Below, piece by piece: positions 10,057-18,935 of a stretch of 64,000 bases of DNA (position 1 is its first letter; the number at the start of each line of letters is the position of its first letter). A model generated the notes under the pieces. It was given only the letters and a program-made list of their open reading frames with translations. It had not been told where the DNA came from and ran no database searches. A program made the translations under genes and the position numbers. The stretch is taken from contig CBDETA010000001.1 in the NCBI GenBank assembly GCA_965242785.1, forward strand, positions 310,001 to 374,000, written 5' to 3'. This DNA is from Maricaulis sp965242785. Lineage in GTDB: Bacteria; Pseudomonadota; Alphaproteobacteria; Caulobacterales; Maricaulaceae.

Positions 10057-12489
10057 CTTGCGCGAGGGCTGGGCGTCGCGGCGCAGTTGGTAGCCGGTGA
10101 TGAGGCGGCGCATGGTGGCTTCCAGGGCTGCCGGGTCGATGGGTTTTTCGGTGTGAGCGTCGAAACCCAGGGCGGTATAGCGATTGACCTGGTCGGGCAT
10201 GACATTGGCGGTCAGCGCCATCACCGGCTTGGACACACGCTTGTTCTCGCGTTCGAAGCGGCGGATTTCGGTCAGGGCGTCCTCGCCATTCATGACCGGC
10301 ATCTGGATGTCCAGCAGCACGATGTCGTAATCGGTCTGCTTGAAGGCCTCCACCGCGGCGCGGCCGTCCTCGACCATGTCGACCTCGACATCCAGCTGGG
10401 CCAGATAGGCCTGCAGCACGAAACGGTTGATCTGGTTGTCCTCGGCCGCCAGCACGCGCGCCTTGCGTCCGTCCAGAACGAGCGGCCGGTCGGGCTGGAG
10501 CGTCGCTTCCGCCGGTGGCGTTGCCGCGGCCTGGCCCTCGGTCACGGGGATCGGCAGGACGACGGTGAATTGCGTGCCCTGGCCCGGGGTGCTGTCCACA
10601 TCGATCGTGCCGCCCATGTGCTGGACCAGGCCCTTGCAGATCGCCAGACCCAGCCCGGTACCACCAAAGCGCCGCGTGGTAGAACTGTCGGCCTGAACGA
10701 ATTTCTCGAAAATGCTGCGGCTTTGCTCCGGGGTCATGCCGACGCCGGTATCGCGCACGACCAGCCGGATGCCGCCTGTGTCCGCGTCCGGACCAGCGAT
10801 CATCTCGATCTCGCCGGTCTCGGTGAATTTCACGGCGTTCGAGACCAGATTATTGGTGATCTGCGATATCCGCAGTGCATCACCGAAGCGCAGGACACGG
10901 TCACTCTCCCTGACCGAGACGCGGAAATTCAGACCCTTGCGCTCGGCAGCGGGTTCATAGAGCGTCTGGGCGCGCTGGGTCAGGGCGGAAAGGCAAAAGG
11001 GCGCCTCCTCCAGCTCGACCCGCCCCGCCTCGATCTTCGAGAGGTCGAGAATGTCGTCCAGAAGGTGCATCAATGCGTCGCCGGACTGGATGATGACTTC
11101 CAGCTTGCGGTGGGTGTCATCGGGCAAGTCCTGGCTGCCCAGGACGCGGGCCATGCCGAGTATGCCATTCATGGGCGTGCGGATTTCATGGCTCATATTG
11201 GCGAGGAATTCCGACTTGGCCCGATTGGCCGCATCGGCGCGCACGCTGGTTTCCACCAGGTCGGTGATGTCGGTGATCGAACCGGCCATGCGCACCGGTG
11301 TGCCGTCGTCGCGGCGCTGGGCCAGACCGCGGATGCGGAACCAGCGGTAGCTGCCATCCTCGCACCGGAACCGGGCCTGGGCGTTGTATTCAGATCCTGT
11401 GCGCAAGTGGGCACGCATCGACTCCATCGCGGCGACACGGTCGTCCGGGTGCAGGCGTTCGGCAAAGGAGGACGAGTCGGTGACCACGGATTCCTCCGGC
11501 CCGCCGAGCATCTGGCACAGGCGCGGGGAATGGTAGAGCTCGTCCCGCGCGATATCCCAGTCCCAGAAACCGTCGGAGGAGCCGCGTACGGCCAGGGCCA
11601 TGCGCTCGCGGTTGCGCTGCAATTCGTCGACCGCAGCACTGTGCTCGAGGGAAAGCAGGAACGCATGCTCACGGCTGCTACGCAGAAACTGCAAGACCAC
11701 GCCGATGGCGAGGGCGAGCACGACGCCCAGCCCAAAAACCAGTCCGGGAAAGCCGGAGTATTCCGCGGCCAGAAGCGCCCGGGAGGGCAAGAGGGTGATC
11801 CGCCAGACCGAACCGGGCAGGGCGACCGTGCGTTCGCTTGAAAACTGGGCGCTGGCCGCTTCGCCATGGGCGTGGATCAGACGGCCGCCTTCATGCACTT
11901 CCAGCACGGCAATCGACCGGTAGTCCGGCGGCAGGGAGGTATCGACGAGGGCGGGAATGTTGAAGACGCCAACGATCAGTCCGTCGAACCCGTTCTCGGT
12001 GTAGAGCGGGAAATAGGTCAGGAAACCCGACCCGCCCTGCAGGAGGTCGATCGCGGCACTGGTGTTCATGCGCCGGTTGTTGACGGCTTCCATCACGGCC
12101 TGGGCCCGGTACTCCTCGAACAGGATGTCCAGACCCAGGACGCGTTCATTGCCGGCTTCCGGTTCGACCCAGGCCAGGCGGTACTCAGGATTGGCCCACT
12201 GTATGGCCTGAAGTTCGGGTTGGTCCACGACATAGGCTCGGGCATCGCTGCGCCAAACTGTTTCTTCGGTGCGGCCTGCGGCAATCCAGCGACCGGCCAT
12301 GCGCTCCAGAGCAGCCAGATCCGTGTTGACGCGGTCGGTGAGATTGAAGGCCGTATTGGTCGCCATCTCGTCCAGTCGAACGCGCACGGCATGGCGTTCC
12401 TGGGACCGGATCTGCAAGGCCAGGGCCGTGAAGGCGGACAGGCAGGCCAGGCCAGCCAACAAGGGGAGGATTGATCTAAGCCGGTCCAT
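10045..12489 (-). CDS. Membrane hybrid sensor histidine kinase (CHASE-PAS-HisKA-HATPase-REC)
   Basis: The product is 814 residues from ATG 12489, chosen because GGAAGGGAAG precedes it; an in-frame ATG at 12516 lacks this. Order: N-terminal membrane helix, periplasmic CHASE-like domain (NLTDRVNTDLAALERMAGRW, IQWANPEYRLAWVEP), second helix (LVFGLGVVLALAIGVVLQFL), and a PAS domain of the PAS_3 type (SSDGFWDWDIARDELYHSPR). HisKA follows with its phospho-accepting His in FLANMSHEIRTPMNG, then HATPase_c (DTGVGM, GGTGLGLAI) and a C-terminal receiver with Asp in IVLLDIQMPVMNG and Lys in HTEKPID. The ligand and the partner are unknown. Confidence 0.95.
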   Translation of the reverse strand: MDRLRSILPLLAGLACLSAFTALALQIRSQERHAVRVRLDEMATNTAFNLTDRVNTDLAALERMAGRWIAAGRTEETVWRSDARAYVVDQPELQAIQWANPEYRLAWVEPEAGNERVLGLDILFEEYRAQAVMEAVNNRRMNTSAAIDLLQGGSGFLTYFPLYTENGFDGLIVGVFNIPALVDTSLPPDYRSIAVLEVHEGGRLIHAHGEAASAQFSSERTVALPGSVWRITLLPSRALLAAEYSGFPGLVFGLGVVLALAIGVVLQFLRSSREHAFLLSLEHSAAVDELQRNRERMALAVRGSSDGFWDWDIARDELYHSPRLCQMLGGPEESVVTDSSSFAERLHPDDRVAAMESMRAHLRTGSEYNAQARFRCEDGSYRWFRIRGLAQRRDDGTPVRMAGSITDITDLVETSVRADAANRAKSEFLANMSHEIRTPMNGILGMARVLGSQDLPDDTHRKLEVIIQSGDALMHLLDDILDLSKIEAGRVELEEAPFCLSALTQRAQTLYEPAAERKGLNFRVSVRESDRVLRFGDALRISQITNNLVSNAVKFTETGEIEMIAGPDADTGGIRLVVRDTGVGMTPEQSRSIFEKFVQADSSTTRRFGGTGLGLAICKGLVQHMGGTIDVDSTPGQGTQFTVVLPIPVTEGQAAATPPAEATLQPDRPLVLDGRKARVLAAEDNQINRFVLQAYLAQLDVEVDMVEDGRAAVEAFKQTDYDIVLLDIQMPVMNGEDALTEIRRFERENKRVSKPVMALTANVMPDQVNRYTALGFDAHTEKPIDPAALEATMRRLITGYQLRRDAQPSRKSAG

Positions 12490-12550
12490 GGCTTCCCTTC
12501 CAGACAATCGGCCCATGGGAAGCGAACTGTATTAACGGGCGCTTACGCAA

Positions 12551-13411
12551 CTACCCGCCTTCGGCGCCCGTGATCAGCCGTTCATAGCTGTCCACCAGGG
12601 CCAGATAGGGCGGTACCACGGTGTTCTGCAGGCCCTGATCGGTGGCAATGGCCATCTTGATCTCGAAATGCAGGTGGATGGTGGTGGCATTGCCGCCGAA
12701 CTCGTTCGAGACAAAACCCAGGCGCTGACCGCGCGTGACGGTGTCGCCGGCTTCCACCAGCAAGGTGTTCTTGTCGAGGTGGAGATAGGTGTAGCGCACG
12801 CCTTCATCGCTCATCAGGCGCACCGAGTAGGAGCCGACCGAGGTGATCGTGCCGTCCTCGGCCGCCACCGCCCAGTGGGTGTCGTCATGGCAGCTGGCCG
12901 GACGGATGTCCTGGCCCTGGTGCCCGGTGCCGCTGGGGCACATGGGCGTGGCATAACCCCGCGTCTCGCAGAAATTGTCGCGCCAGGCATAGGCGTAGTT
13001 GTCGGCATGGCACTGGCCGCCACCCGGGCCGAGATAGCCGCCATATCCGTAGACCTGGGAATTGGCATAGGCCTGGCCCGCTTCCATCGGGAAACGCATG
13101 CCCGGTGCGTAGTTGATCTGAACCGTCTGGCCAGTGCCCGAATCGATGATCAGATCACCCGGCGGCATGTAGGAGAAGATGTCCCCCGAGGCGTCGACCG
13201 GATCGGCCGGAAGCTCCGGTTCGGCGGGCTCTTCGGGCAGCGTCTCGGGCGCCGCTTCCGGCGCCTCCTCCGAGGCGTCCTCGACGGGTTCCTCGGTGGT
13301 CTCGACTGGGGGCTGGACCGGAGCCGGGCCATCGGCGGGCCACCAGATCATGGCGGCGATGCCGGCGGCGGCGACGGCGGCAGCGAGAGTGAGTTCGGCC
13401 TGGCGTGACAT
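12551..13411 (-). CDS. M23-family (LytM) peptidoglycan endopeptidase, membrane-anchored
   Basis: A 286-residue protein from ATG 13411, which shares one base with the stop of the upstream gene (TGATG), indicating translational coupling. One membrane helix lies at residues about 8-25, followed by an acidic Pro/Glu linker. The C-terminal M23 domain has the zinc-site motifs HQGQD near residue 170 and HLHFEI near the end. M23 enzymes cut peptide cross-links in the cell wall. Several Cys residues (GGGQCHADN, NFCETRG, MCPSG, ASCHDD) are consistent with periplasmic disulfides. It probably acts with the co-expressed secreted protein encoded upstream. Confidence 0.9.
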   Translation of the reverse strand: MSRQAELTLAAAVAAAGIAAMIWWPADGPAPVQPPVETTEEPVEDASEEAPEAAPETLPEEPAEPELPADPVDASGDIFSYMPPGDLIIDSGTGQTVQINYAPGMRFPMEAGQAYANSQVYGYGGYLGPGGGQCHADNYAYAWRDNFCETRGYATPMCPSGTGHQGQDIRPASCHDDTHWAVAAEDGTITSVGSYSVRLMSDEGVRYTYLHLDKNTLLVEAGDTVTRGQRLGFVSNEFGGNATTIHLHFEIKMAIATDQGLQNTVVPPYLALVDSYERLITGAEGG

Positions 13412-14163
13412 CACTGACCTCCCGGCGTGCCACGCGAGCCCGGCAGCAGTTGCAGAGACTGGTAGAGGCCCTGGCCATAGGCCGGCGCGACGCAGCGCGG
13501 ATCGGCGCCCGGCTGGTCGCATTCGATGGTGATGGAGTAGGCGACGCCATAGCGCGTGAAGGATATCTCGCGGCCGTATTCGGTCTGCTCGCTGCGATAG
13601 CCTTCCGGCCCGACGCCGCGGATGCGGCGGGCGGTCAGGGGATCAGAGGGCTGGGAATGGGCGATGCGGGTGCAGAAGACCTCGACCAGCACATCCTCGC
13701 CGGTGATCGACAGGGTGTAGAAATCCCCGCGCGGAAACAGCAGCACAACCGGCTCGCTGGAAAATCCGAGCGCGGCATAGGTCGGCACCAGGATCGGGAC
13801 CTCGGTCTGGGCCAGGCGTTCACGGTCCAGATTGCGCGGGACCGGGAAGGTGCGCGTCTGGCGGACGGCGGCGAAATTCTGGTCGGCCGCGGCGCTGCGC
13901 CGGGCGTCATTGCGCGCCTGGTCCCAATTGACCTCGACGACAACCGGTTCGCCGGGGGTGGCCGTGCGCTGCTGGGCCTGGGCGGCCTGGAGCCGTTGCA
14001 GGTTGGCCGCGTTGAGCTGGGCCGGATTGATTTCCGGCCGGGCCGCCTGGGCCGGATCCGGCTGAGGTGTGCCGGCCGGGCCGGTGCGTTCCTGCGCCGG
14101 ACTGGCGGACGTCACCAGCAGGAGCGCGGCCGCGGAAGCCATCCATCGTGAGCGTCGGGTCAT
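13411..14163 (-). CDS. Secreted protein of unknown function, coupled to M23 peptidase
   Basis: About 250 residues starting at ATG 14163 (GTG 14169 is also possible). A Sec signal peptide (RSRWMASAAALLLVTSASPAQ) is followed by a Pro/Ala/Gln-rich linker and a mostly beta C-terminal domain (VPILVPTYAALGFSSEPVVLLFPRGDFYTLSITGEDVLVEVFCTR). Two further Cys occur near the C-terminus (IECDQPGADPRCVAP). I recognise no named family. The one-base overlap with the M23 gene suggests a shared envelope function. Confidence 0.75.
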   Translation of the reverse strand: MTRRSRWMASAAALLLVTSASPAQERTGPAGTPQPDPAQAARPEINPAQLNAANLQRLQAAQAQQRTATPGEPVVVEVNWDQARNDARRSAAADQNFAAVRQTRTFPVPRNLDRERLAQTEVPILVPTYAALGFSSEPVVLLFPRGDFYTLSITGEDVLVEVFCTRIAHSQPSDPLTARRIRGVGPEGYRSEQTEYGREISFTRYGVAYSITIECDQPGADPRCVAPAYGQGLYQSLQLLPGSRGTPGGQ

Positions 14164-14413
14164 GGTCACCTACCCCCCTTGAATACGGAGACTAGCGCAT
14201 TTTCGCGCCGATTGCATGAACCCGCGATGAGCCGCCCAGGATGTGGCGCGCCAAAAACACCGGCTTGTGATCAAGTGGGCGCCGGGCGAAGCGGGACAGG
14301 GGCTTCGGTACCGGCCTTCATCGCCGTTGCCGACCTATTCGGTTACGCGGCGTTGAAATCGGAGCCTTATGGCTTTATGTGCAGCGCAATATGTAGTGTT
14401 CCGGAGGAGCGCG

Positions 14414-14779
14414 ATGCGCCTCACCATGATGAAATGCAAGCTGCACCGGGCCGTCGTGACCCAGGCGGACCTGCATTACGAAGGCTCGATCTCGATCGAC
14501 CGCGATTTTCTCGAAGCGGCCGGCATTCTGCCTTACGAGCAGGTCGATGTGCTGAACATCAATAACGGCCAGCGCTTCACCACCTATGCCATCGAGGCTC
14601 CGCGCGGCAGCCGGACCTTCGGCATCAATGGTGCCGCGGCCCGTCTGGCCCAGCCGGGCGACCGCATCATCGTGGTTGCCTATGCCGGCATGGACGCGGC
14701 GGAAGCGGAGCAGTACGAGCCGGTCGTCGTCCTGTTCGACGAGCACAACCAGGTTGTGAACAAGCCCAAGGCGGCCTGA
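14414..14779 (+). CDS. panD: Aspartate 1-decarboxylase proenzyme
   Basis: PanD decarboxylates aspartate to beta-alanine for pantothenate and coenzyme A. The 121-residue proenzyme has the self-cleavage site Gly-Ser in LHYEGSISID, where Ser becomes the pyruvoyl cofactor, and the family motifs MMKCKLHRAVVTQADL, VDVLNINNGQRFTTYAI and GDRIIVVAYAGM. ATG 14414 is preceded by GGAGG at 14403-14407 with six bases spacing. The upstream open extension is not part of the family. It is monocistronic as far as can be seen. Confidence 0.97.
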   Translation: MRLTMMKCKLHRAVVTQADLHYEGSISIDRDFLEAAGILPYEQVDVLNINNGQRFTTYAIEAPRGSRTFGINGAAARLAQPGDRIIVVAYAGMDAAEAEQYEPVVVLFDEHNQVVNKPKAA

Positions 14780-14852
14780 TCCGGACCGGGTCGGGAACCT
14801 TTCATCGCCTGATGCGTTGAACCTCGTCGGAAAGCTGACGGAGGACCGCATC

Positions 14853-15017
14853 ATGCGTGCATCACGCTCGTCTTCGACTTTTCTCTACGGCCTGATCGCC
14901 GGCCTGGTGATCCTGACCGGCGTTCTGGGCTATGCGCTCTGGGATGCCCGCCAGACCGAGACGCTCACCTTCCAGTTCGGCGATGAACGCATCTCGGTCG
15001 AGGCCGAGGGTGGCTAG
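14853..15017 (+). CDS. Small single-span membrane protein
   Basis: A 54-residue protein from ATG 14853, with GGAGG eight bases upstream. It has a basic N-terminus, one membrane helix (FLYGLIAGLVILTGVLGYALW) and a short soluble tail DARQTETLTFQFGDERISVEAEGG. No family recognised. It is convergent with the SIMPL gene, leaving three bases between the stops. Confidence 0.7.
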   Translation: MRASRSSSTFLYGLIAGLVILTGVLGYALWDARQTETLTFQFGDERISVEAEGG

Positions 15018-15020
15018 GGC

Positions 15021-15734
15021 CTATTGCGCGATGCAGAAGTCCGCATTGACCGTGGCCGACAGGGTCAGCTGACCGGCCGCGACCGGGGTGGGCGCGGCGT
15101 CGGCCATCATCATGCCTTCCATGCGGGCATAGACCGGCTGGGGCGAGAAGCTGTTCTCGCTCATCGAGCGGATGCCGCACAGCTCGAACCCGGCCGCGTC
15201 GGCGAAGAGTTCGGCCTTGGCCAGTAGCGCCGCGATGGCATTGCGGCGGGCTTCGTTCAATTCGTCCGCCGTGTCCTCGGCGCCGAAGCTGACGCTATTG
15301 ATATTGTTGGCACCGGCTTCGACCATGGCGTCGATCACCTGGCCGACGCGTGTGGTGTCCATCACGCGGGCGGTGACGGTGTTGCGCACTTCATAGCCGA
15401 TGATGTCGCGTTCGACCTGGTTGTTGGTGCGGCGTTCGGCATAGACCGGGCTGACCGAGAGGTTGGAGGTCTGCATGTGCTCGGCGGCGATGCCGGCGCG
15501 ACGCAGGGCGCCGAACACGGCATTCATGGTCTGCGCATTCTGCCGGACCGCGGTCTGGGCTGTCTCACCGCGCGAAACCACCCCGGAACTCACCGTGGCA
15601 AATTCCGGCGCGAGCTGAACCTCGGCCGAGGCCGACAGGGACAGGGTGGGCAGCGGCTGGTGCATCTGGGCGGAGGCGGGCGCTGCGGCCAGGCCGGCCA
15701 GGGCAATGGTGGAAACAAGCAGGGTGCGAAGCAT
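15021..15734 (-). CDS. SIMPL (DUF541) domain periplasmic protein
   Basis: A 237-residue exported protein. Start ATG 15734 is preceded by AAGGAG and gives a clean signal peptide (MLRTLLVSTIALAGLAAAPASA). The mature part matches the SIMPL/DUF541 family: SLSASAEVQLAPEFATVSSGVVSRGETAQTA, NLSVSPVY, IIGYEVRNTVTARVMDTTRVGQVIDAMVEAGANNINSVSF, ARRNAIAALLAKAELFADAAG. Relatives form oligomeric rings in the envelope and are linked to stress tolerance, but the mechanism is not known. It is the last protein gene before the tRNA attachment site. Confidence 0.92.
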   Translation of the reverse strand: MLRTLLVSTIALAGLAAAPASAQMHQPLPTLSLSASAEVQLAPEFATVSSGVVSRGETAQTAVRQNAQTMNAVFGALRRAGIAAEHMQTSNLSVSPVYAERRTNNQVERDIIGYEVRNTVTARVMDTTRVGQVIDAMVEAGANNINSVSFGAEDTADELNEARRNAIAALLAKAELFADAAGFELCGIRSMSENSFSPQPVYARMEGMMMADAAPTPVAAGQLTLSATVNADFCIAQ

Positions 15735-15945
15735 GGGTGCGCTCCTTCTGTTCAGCTGTGCCCGGCGCCAGGGCCGGAACGGGTGATGCGTTGTCCTAGA
15801 CCAAACACATGACGCCTGTCTGCAGCCTGAACGCGCGCGCCCGATCTTCGCCACCATGATTGCAGGCCTGTAACGCGCCGCGTGCAATCGCGACTTGGCG
15901 CGTGCCGCTTCTGCCCGTATCTCTTGCCCCACGCGCCATCCGCGC

Positions 15946-16022
15946 GGGCCTGTAGCTCAATTGGTTAGAGCCGGCGGCTCATAACCGCTTGGTTGGGGGT
16001 TCGAGTCCCTCCGGGCCCACCA
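15946..16022 (+). tRNA. tRNA with CAU anticodon (probably Ile2, possibly elongator Met)
   Basis: A 77-base gene with the encoded CCA. The acceptor stem GGGCCTG pairs with CGGGCCC. The D arm is GCTC...GAGC, the anticodon stem GGCGG/CCGCT encloses CTCATAA (anticodon CAT at 15980-15982), and the T arm is GGGGG-TTCGAGT-CCCTC. The variable loop and CGCTTGGT segment resemble tRNA-Ile2, in which the CAU is modified to lysidine, but elongator Met cannot be excluded. The last 15 bases are the prophage attachment core, so integration left the gene intact. Confidence 0.93.
16008..16022 (+). other. attL core
   Basis: CCTCCGGGCCCACCA, the T-stem to CCA end of the tRNA gene, repeated exactly at 58648-58662. 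The integrase gene begins to terminate 34 bases away, the usual arrangement for tRNA-targeting tyrosine recombinases. Confidence 0.88.
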
Positions 16023-16055
16023 TCCCCCTACTTACGTTATTGAATTTATTGAAGG

Positions 16056-17129
16056 TTAGTCACTGGAACCGGCCCGGTTAGTCAGTCGGGTGTATTCGGT
16101 TCGTTTCCGGGCTGCCTCTTTTGCCATGCGCTCCTGGTCGGCAGCGCGCGTGTAGCGCTCGACTTCCTTGAGCGACATGTGCCCCGTGACGGCTGCAATC
16201 TGGTTGGCCGAACACCCGGCTTCTGCGAGCTCTGAGGCGGCCGCCTTGCGTAGCCCGTGCGATGTGCACCGCGTGGGTAGTCCGGCCATGTTGCACCGTT
16301 CCCTGAACCAATTGCCGTACCCGTCGACCGAGAACGGTTTGCCGTATTCCGTCGTGAGCATCAGCACATGCTGGGCCGGGTGGCGCTCGATCTCTTCCCA
16401 GAGCGCCGACGGGATCGACAGGGACAGCTTGGCGCCGGTCTTGACCTGTTCGATCCGGATCAAGTCATCAGGCCGCCGGGGGCGCGCCATGCGCACCACG
16501 TCAGACCGCCGTTGTCCGGTGTGAAAATGAAGCATGTAGGCGAGCCGGGCCTTGGTGCCCGGCGCCCAGTGATCGAGGAAGAGCTTGTGCTCTTCGGCTG
16601 TCCAGGTGTGGATCTCGCCGATCGGGAAGAACTCGATGCCTTCGGTCGGATCCTCGTCGATCCAGTTCAGCCGTCTTGCGGCCTTGATCAGGGTGCGCAG
16701 CCTCTTCAACAGTTTGTTTGCCGCCGCCGGCCGGTCTGCCATCGAGCCGATGATGAAGCTTGCCTTCTCGTGCGTAAACCCTGCGACCGAACGATGCCCA
16801 TGCGCCTCGCAGAACTGGTCGATGCTGGAGCGATAGGTGCGCTGGGTGGACGCCCGCAGTTTCTTGAAGCCTGGCGAGCTGTAGTAGTGGGCGGCCAGTG
16901 CGGCGAAGCTGTAGGCCCTGACCCGTTTGACGGCATTGGGACGGGTCTTGATATCGTCTTGTTCGCGTAGTCTCTGATAGGCCTTCAGGAAAGCCGGGCC
17001 GCCCACGGGCAGGGGGAGGGCCACACGCCGGCCGCCGCGCCTGTAGGTGGCGCGTTCCTTGCCATGTCGGTCGCGATAGATATTGACGTATTCAAGCGAC
17101 ACGGTCGCCACCCACGTCTCCCCAGTCAT
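16056..17129 (-). CDS. int: Tyrosine-family phage integrase
   Basis: Site-specific recombinase of about 357 residues. An N-terminal arm/core-binding SAM-like domain (YSFAALAAHYYSSPGFKKLRASTQRTYRSSI) precedes the catalytic domain with the first Arg in HFHTGQRRSDVVRM, a Lys in the following beta hairpin (QVKTGAKLS), HGLRK, GHMS and the nucleophilic Tyr in VERYTRA. It lies next to attL and should catalyse integration into the tRNA gene. The start is uncertain: ATG 17129 overlaps xis by 38 bases; GTG 17111 has GGGGAG six bases upstream and is a good alternative. Confidence 0.95.
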   Translation of the reverse strand: MTGETWVATVSLEYVNIYRDRHGKERATYRRGGRRVALPLPVGGPAFLKAYQRLREQDDIKTRPNAVKRVRAYSFAALAAHYYSSPGFKKLRASTQRTYRSSIDQFCEAHGHRSVAGFTHEKASFIIGSMADRPAAANKLLKRLRTLIKAARRLNWIDEDPTEGIEFFPIGEIHTWTAEEHKLFLDHWAPGTKARLAYMLHFHTGQRRSDVVRMARPRRPDDLIRIEQVKTGAKLSLSIPSALWEEIERHPAQHVLMLTTEYGKPFSVDGYGNWFRERCNMAGLPTRCTSHGLRKAAASELAEAGCSANQIAAVTGHMSLKEVERYTRAADQERMAKEAARKRTEYTRLTNRAGSSD

Positions 17130-17340
17130 CTTCGTCAGGGGTCGCACTATCGGTAAGCCGGTTAAAAGCCGCAAGCAGTTCATCGCCCCTCCAGATGGAA
17201 CAGCGATCAATCTTTCGCGCCCTGGGCATGCGCCCGTCCTGCACCATTTCGAAGAACTTCGACTGGGACACGCCGATGAAGTGCGCAGCTTCAGGCGCAC
17301 GGTACCCGATCTTGGGGAGTATGATCGGGGCGGGTGTCAT
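17092..17340 (-). CDS. xis: Excisionase / AlpA-like helix-turn-helix protein
   Basis: An 82-residue protein with one winged-helix/MerR-like motif (IGYRAPEAAHFIGVSQSKFFEMVQDGRMP) followed by ARKIDRCSIWRGDELLAAF, the layout of AlpA and DNA-binding excisionases. It lies immediately upstream of and overlaps int, and its ATG overlaps the stop of the preceding gene (ATGA). It probably directs excision and may regulate int. An acidic tail DSATPDEDDWGD follows. Confidence 0.82.
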   Translation of the reverse strand: MTPAPIILPKIGYRAPEAAHFIGVSQSKFFEMVQDGRMPRARKIDRCSIWRGDELLAAFNRLTDSATPDEDDWGDVGGDRVA

Positions 17341-17849
17341 CCGTCGGTGCTTTCCTGAGAGGAAAGGCGGGCCGGCACGAGTTCGACCAGGTCAAGGTCA
17401 TAGGGGATATACAGCGGGTGGCCCGGGTGCCCGTCTTTCGTCAGGCGCAGTGCGTACAGCGGCTTTCCGATGTTGGCGAAAAGCGCCTTCACCTTCTCGT
17501 CTCGTCCCGCGTGGGTGCCGTGAACGCCCCAACCCGCGATCATGGTTTCGCATTCCTCGGCATACGCGATGATGGCATTGTCGCCGAACATGCCAACGGG
17601 ATCGGCTGCCCGCTTCATTTCAGCTGGGTCGGTGGCGCGATAGGCGAACAGGTTGACGACCGCGATGGCGCCATAACCGCGCCGCTGGGCTTGCCCGATG
17701 CACCGGCGGATTGTGGCGTCGTCCGTCTCGCCGTCTGCCGTCGATGGGTTCAGCATGATGAAGCCCAGGCACGGCAGCGCCGGGTCCCAGACGCGCCGCA
17801 GTGACCATCGGTATGTTCCGCAGTCGGAGATGTGTGCTGTTCGTTCCAT
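17337..17849 (-). CDS. DUF1643-family protein
   Basis: A 170-residue protein with the DUF1643 pattern: CGTYRWSLRRVWDPALPCLGFIMLNPSTADGETDDATIRRCIGQAQRRGYGAIAVVNLFAYRAT, then IIAYAEECETMIAGWGVHG and PLYALRLTKDGHPGHPLYIPYD. These proteins are common on phages and plasmids; the activity is not known. Start ATG 17849 shares one base with the upstream stop (TGATG), supporting it over an upstream in-frame ATG. It is part of the leftward PL operon. Confidence 0.88.
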   Translation of the reverse strand: MERTAHISDCGTYRWSLRRVWDPALPCLGFIMLNPSTADGETDDATIRRCIGQAQRRGYGAIAVVNLFAYRATDPAEMKRAADPVGMFGDNAIIAYAEECETMIAGWGVHGTHAGRDEKVKALFANIGKPLYALRLTKDGHPGHPLYIPYDLDLVELVPARLSSQESTDG

Positions 17850-18463
17850 CAAGCGTTCTCTCGAGACCGGAGGTGGGACGCGGCCCACTTCAGCCAATTG
17901 TAGGTCGACGCCCCTCGCACAGGTTGTTCGTGGCCAAGCGGGTAGCTACTGGCCCGTTGTTCCAGATCCTGCGCGCACTTCTCCCGTTCTTGAGCCCGTA
18001 CAGTTTCCACTGTGGGGAGGGGGAGGCGGAGGGCGGCGCGGAGGCGATTGCGCACAGCCTCCATGGAGTTCATCGCGGTCTCGTCATTGACAAGGCACCC
18101 GTCAATCACGTCGGCTGCCGCCCGCACAGCATCTACCAGCTCGCTGGGTAGGGCATGGGAGGGGGTGGCTCCTTTGTGCTGCGACTGATGCGCCCTGCGG
18201 CACGCTTCGCACTGGTCGCCGCCCTCGCACATGAAGCAGCTGAACTGCGGCGAAGATGCGCCGCAGGGGGCCTTCAATATCCCGCGGACATCAGCGGCGC
18301 TGGGCAGGCGATTGTCCTGGTAGTGGGCTTCGATCCGGTCTTCCAGGGGCGTGTGATTGTCACAGGCGTATTTGCGCGGCACATCGTCGATCGCGCATTG
18401 GCCGTTGAAGGGATCGTCGGGGCGGCCGTCGCTGGCGCGGGTGGGGGACGTTTGCGCACTCAT
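17849..18463 (-). CDS. Hypothetical phage protein, Cys/His-rich
   Basis: 204 residues. A central cluster FSCFMCEGGDQCEACRRAHQSQH could bind zinc. The C-terminal part (SELVDAVRAAADVIDGCLVNDETAMNSMEAVRNRLRAAL, then AQDLEQRASSYPLGHEQPVRGASTYNWLKWAASHL) looks helical. No named family recognised. Both ends overlap neighbours in the leftward operon (ATGA at the 5' end, TGATG at the 3' end), so it is surely translated in that operon. Confidence 0.72.
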   Translation of the reverse strand: MSAQTSPTRASDGRPDDPFNGQCAIDDVPRKYACDNHTPLEDRIEAHYQDNRLPSAADVRGILKAPCGASSPQFSCFMCEGGDQCEACRRAHQSQHKGATPSHALPSELVDAVRAAADVIDGCLVNDETAMNSMEAVRNRLRAALRLPLPTVETVRAQEREKCAQDLEQRASSYPLGHEQPVRGASTYNWLKWAASHLRSRENA

Positions 18464-18666
18464 TTCACCATTCCTTCCAGTTCTTCGCGCCGTGCCTTGA
18501 TGGCGGCGCGGATCCTGTCTTCCTCGTCGTGGGTGACGTGGAGGCGGGCTTCGCCCTGAATTCCGTTATCGGCCAGGGCCTGCAGGGCCATGACGCTGGG
18601 GGCATGCTTGATCGCGTCGAGATATCGGGCGATGGCGTCTTCCACGAACCAGGTGCGTCCGGTCAT
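18460..18666 (-). CDS. Small hypothetical phage protein
   Basis: 68 residues, mostly helical: TWFVEDAIARYLDAIKHAPSVMALQALADNG then EEDRIRAAIKARREELEGMVK. No family recognised. Four-base ATGA overlaps on both sides place it in the leftward operon. Confidence 0.7.
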   Translation of the reverse strand: MTGRTWFVEDAIARYLDAIKHAPSVMALQALADNGIQGEARLHVTHDEEDRIRAAIKARREELEGMVK

Positions 18667-18935
18667 GCGTCACCGCCTTCCCATCGGCTGCAGGCCGGTG
18701 AGCTGACCAGCACGTCGCTGGCCCTGCCGTGCGTCCATCCGCCCTTGGCCATGCCGCATTTCGGATAGCGTTTGGCGCCGCCCTGGACCCGCACCAGGTG
18801 GCGGCAGGTCTTGCACGTCTCGCCCTTGGGGCCGGAGCCAGGCGGAGCGGCATGACCTGACGGCTTGACGTAGTGCTTGCCGCGTTTGGGCGGGAGGGCG
18901 ATGGGCTCTCCGAAGATATTGCGCAACTGGGTCAT
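18663..18935 (-). CDS. Small zinc-ribbon-like phage protein
   Basis: 90 residues from ATG 18935 (MTQLRNIFGEPIALPPKRGKHYV). GETCKTCRHLVR and RYPKCGMAKGGWTHGRASDVLVSSPAC form a CxxC...C...C arrangement likely to hold a zinc. Similar short proteins are frequent in alphaproteobacterial phages; function unknown. The start overlaps the upstream stop by four bases (ATGA), which is why the longer frame to 18968 was not used. Confidence 0.75.
   Translation of the reverse strand: MTQLRNIFGEPIALPPKRGKHYVKPSGHAAPPGSGPKGETCKTCRHLVRVQGGAKRYPKCGMAKGGWTHGRASDVLVSSPACSRWEGGDA

Noticed and set aside
10087..11841. Long plus-strand frame opposite the hybrid kinase
   Set aside because: Shadow of the HisKA/HATPase coding sequence.
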